Of a DNA stretch of 64,000 nt, positions 63,810 through 64,000 are shown piece by piece. The position numbers were made by a program, and so were the translations under genes. The DNA comes from Clostridia bacterium (lineage in GTDB: Bacteria; Bacillota; Clostridia; Acetivibrionales; DSM-2933): contig JAOABQ010000070.1 of the NCBI GenBank assembly GCA_026418275.1, positions 62,001 through 126,000 on the forward strand. Reading direction: 5' to 3'. The notes under the pieces were generated by a model, which was not told the DNA's origin, ran no database searches, and saw nothing but the letters and a program-made list of their open reading frames with translations. Numbering within the stretch: position 1 is the stretch's first letter; each line of letters begins with the position of its first letter.

Positions 63810-64000
63810 CTACTCCCTTGCTAAAATCTCTTGTCTTCTAACACCTTCAATTTTCCCTATTTCATCCATAAATTCTTGTATATCTTTTACCATTCCCTGG
63901 GTCTCTATCGATATGGTAACATCCGCAAGACCGTTAATGGGTATATTCTGATTAATTGTAAGTATATTTGCCTTCGCTGCTGCTATTTCATTGATAATCC
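63810..64000 (-). CDS. ACT-domain protein (PheB/UPF0735-like), 5' part outside the window
   Basis: C-terminal 62 residues visible. INEIAAAKANILTINQNIPI and NGLADVTISIETQGMVKDIQ form the second half of an ACT domain; the end is GKIEGVRRQEILARE. Stand-alone ACT proteins of the PheB/UPF0735 type are commonly found upstream of hom in clostridia. The stop lies 13 bp before hom, so it is the same operon. A regulatory amino-acid-binding role is inferred. Confidence 0.85.
   Translation of the reverse strand, partial: IINEIAAAKANILTINQNIPINGLADVTISIETQGMVKDIQEFMDEIGKIEGVRRQEILARE

Overview
This is a chromosomal segment from a low-GC, spore-forming, anaerobic Gram-positive bacterium, most likely a clostridium of the cellulosome-forming kind (Acetivibrio/Ruminiclostridium-like). 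The evidence is an alpha/beta small acid-soluble spore protein, a T-box pheST leader, Re-type citrate synthase, a TM1266-type hydrogenase regulator, an S-layer (SLH) protein, and a secreted protease with a dockerin-like module. No rRNA, tRNA, phage, IS or CRISPR array was found. Most genes lie on the minus strand.

Layout. 1-2.1 kb: aconitase (partial) and Re-citrate synthase, the entry to glutamate synthesis. 2.5-4.6 kb: a chemoreceptor and a metallo-beta-lactamase-fold hydrolase. 4.7-7.1 kb: two ECF-transporter S components flanking a class V aminotransferase resembling pyridoxamine-pyruvate aminotransferase, a possible vitamin B6 salvage unit. 7.4-12.5 kb: a 54-aa membrane protein, a phosphoesterase, pgi, pcm, a SASP and a hypothetical gene behind a structured leader. 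12.6-17.8 kb: pheST with its T-box, then rph-rdgB. 18-25.2 kb: cell-envelope genes (LysM protein, YetF-like protein, SLH protein with a 714-bp internal duplication, and a discoidin plus tail-collar pair). 25.7-31.7 kb: a secreted Ig-like protein, a YgjP-type peptidase, an orphan histidine kinase, a frameshifted gene, an L,D-transpeptidase and a zinc-ribbon/Yip1 protein. 31.8-35.5 kb: ppx-ppk. 35.9-43.3 kb: a second L,D-transpeptidase, flavodoxin, YibQ-type deacetylase, TM1266, HMA-like protein, oxidoreductase, thrC and patatin. 43.4-50.4 kb: a TPR protein, folC, secA, a DUF5317 protein, a hypothetical gene and yerC. 51-55.2 kb: a modular M4 protease, a 102-aa protein, and a c-di-GMP-I riboswitch on the minus strand with no recognisable gene behind it. 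55.3-58.4 kb: a split chromate transporter and cobU-cobS-cobC. 58.6-64 kb: an aldo/keto reductase, two aspartate kinases, hom and an ACT-domain protein.

Cross-cutting signals. A dispersed palindromic repeat of about 105 bp occurs as three near-complete copies (19.9, 37.3 and 50.9 kb, the last inverted) and three partial copies (41.9, 58.5 and probably 11.7 kb); its stem shows paired base changes between copies. Several genes seem to use unusual starts, notably ATT for cobS. Aspartate-family synthesis (two aspartate kinases, hom, thrC), glutamate precursor supply (citrate synthase, aconitase), polyphosphate turnover and envelope remodelling are the main biochemical themes. The least explained items are the gene-less c-di-GMP riboswitch, the dispersed repeat and the B6-like transporter unit.
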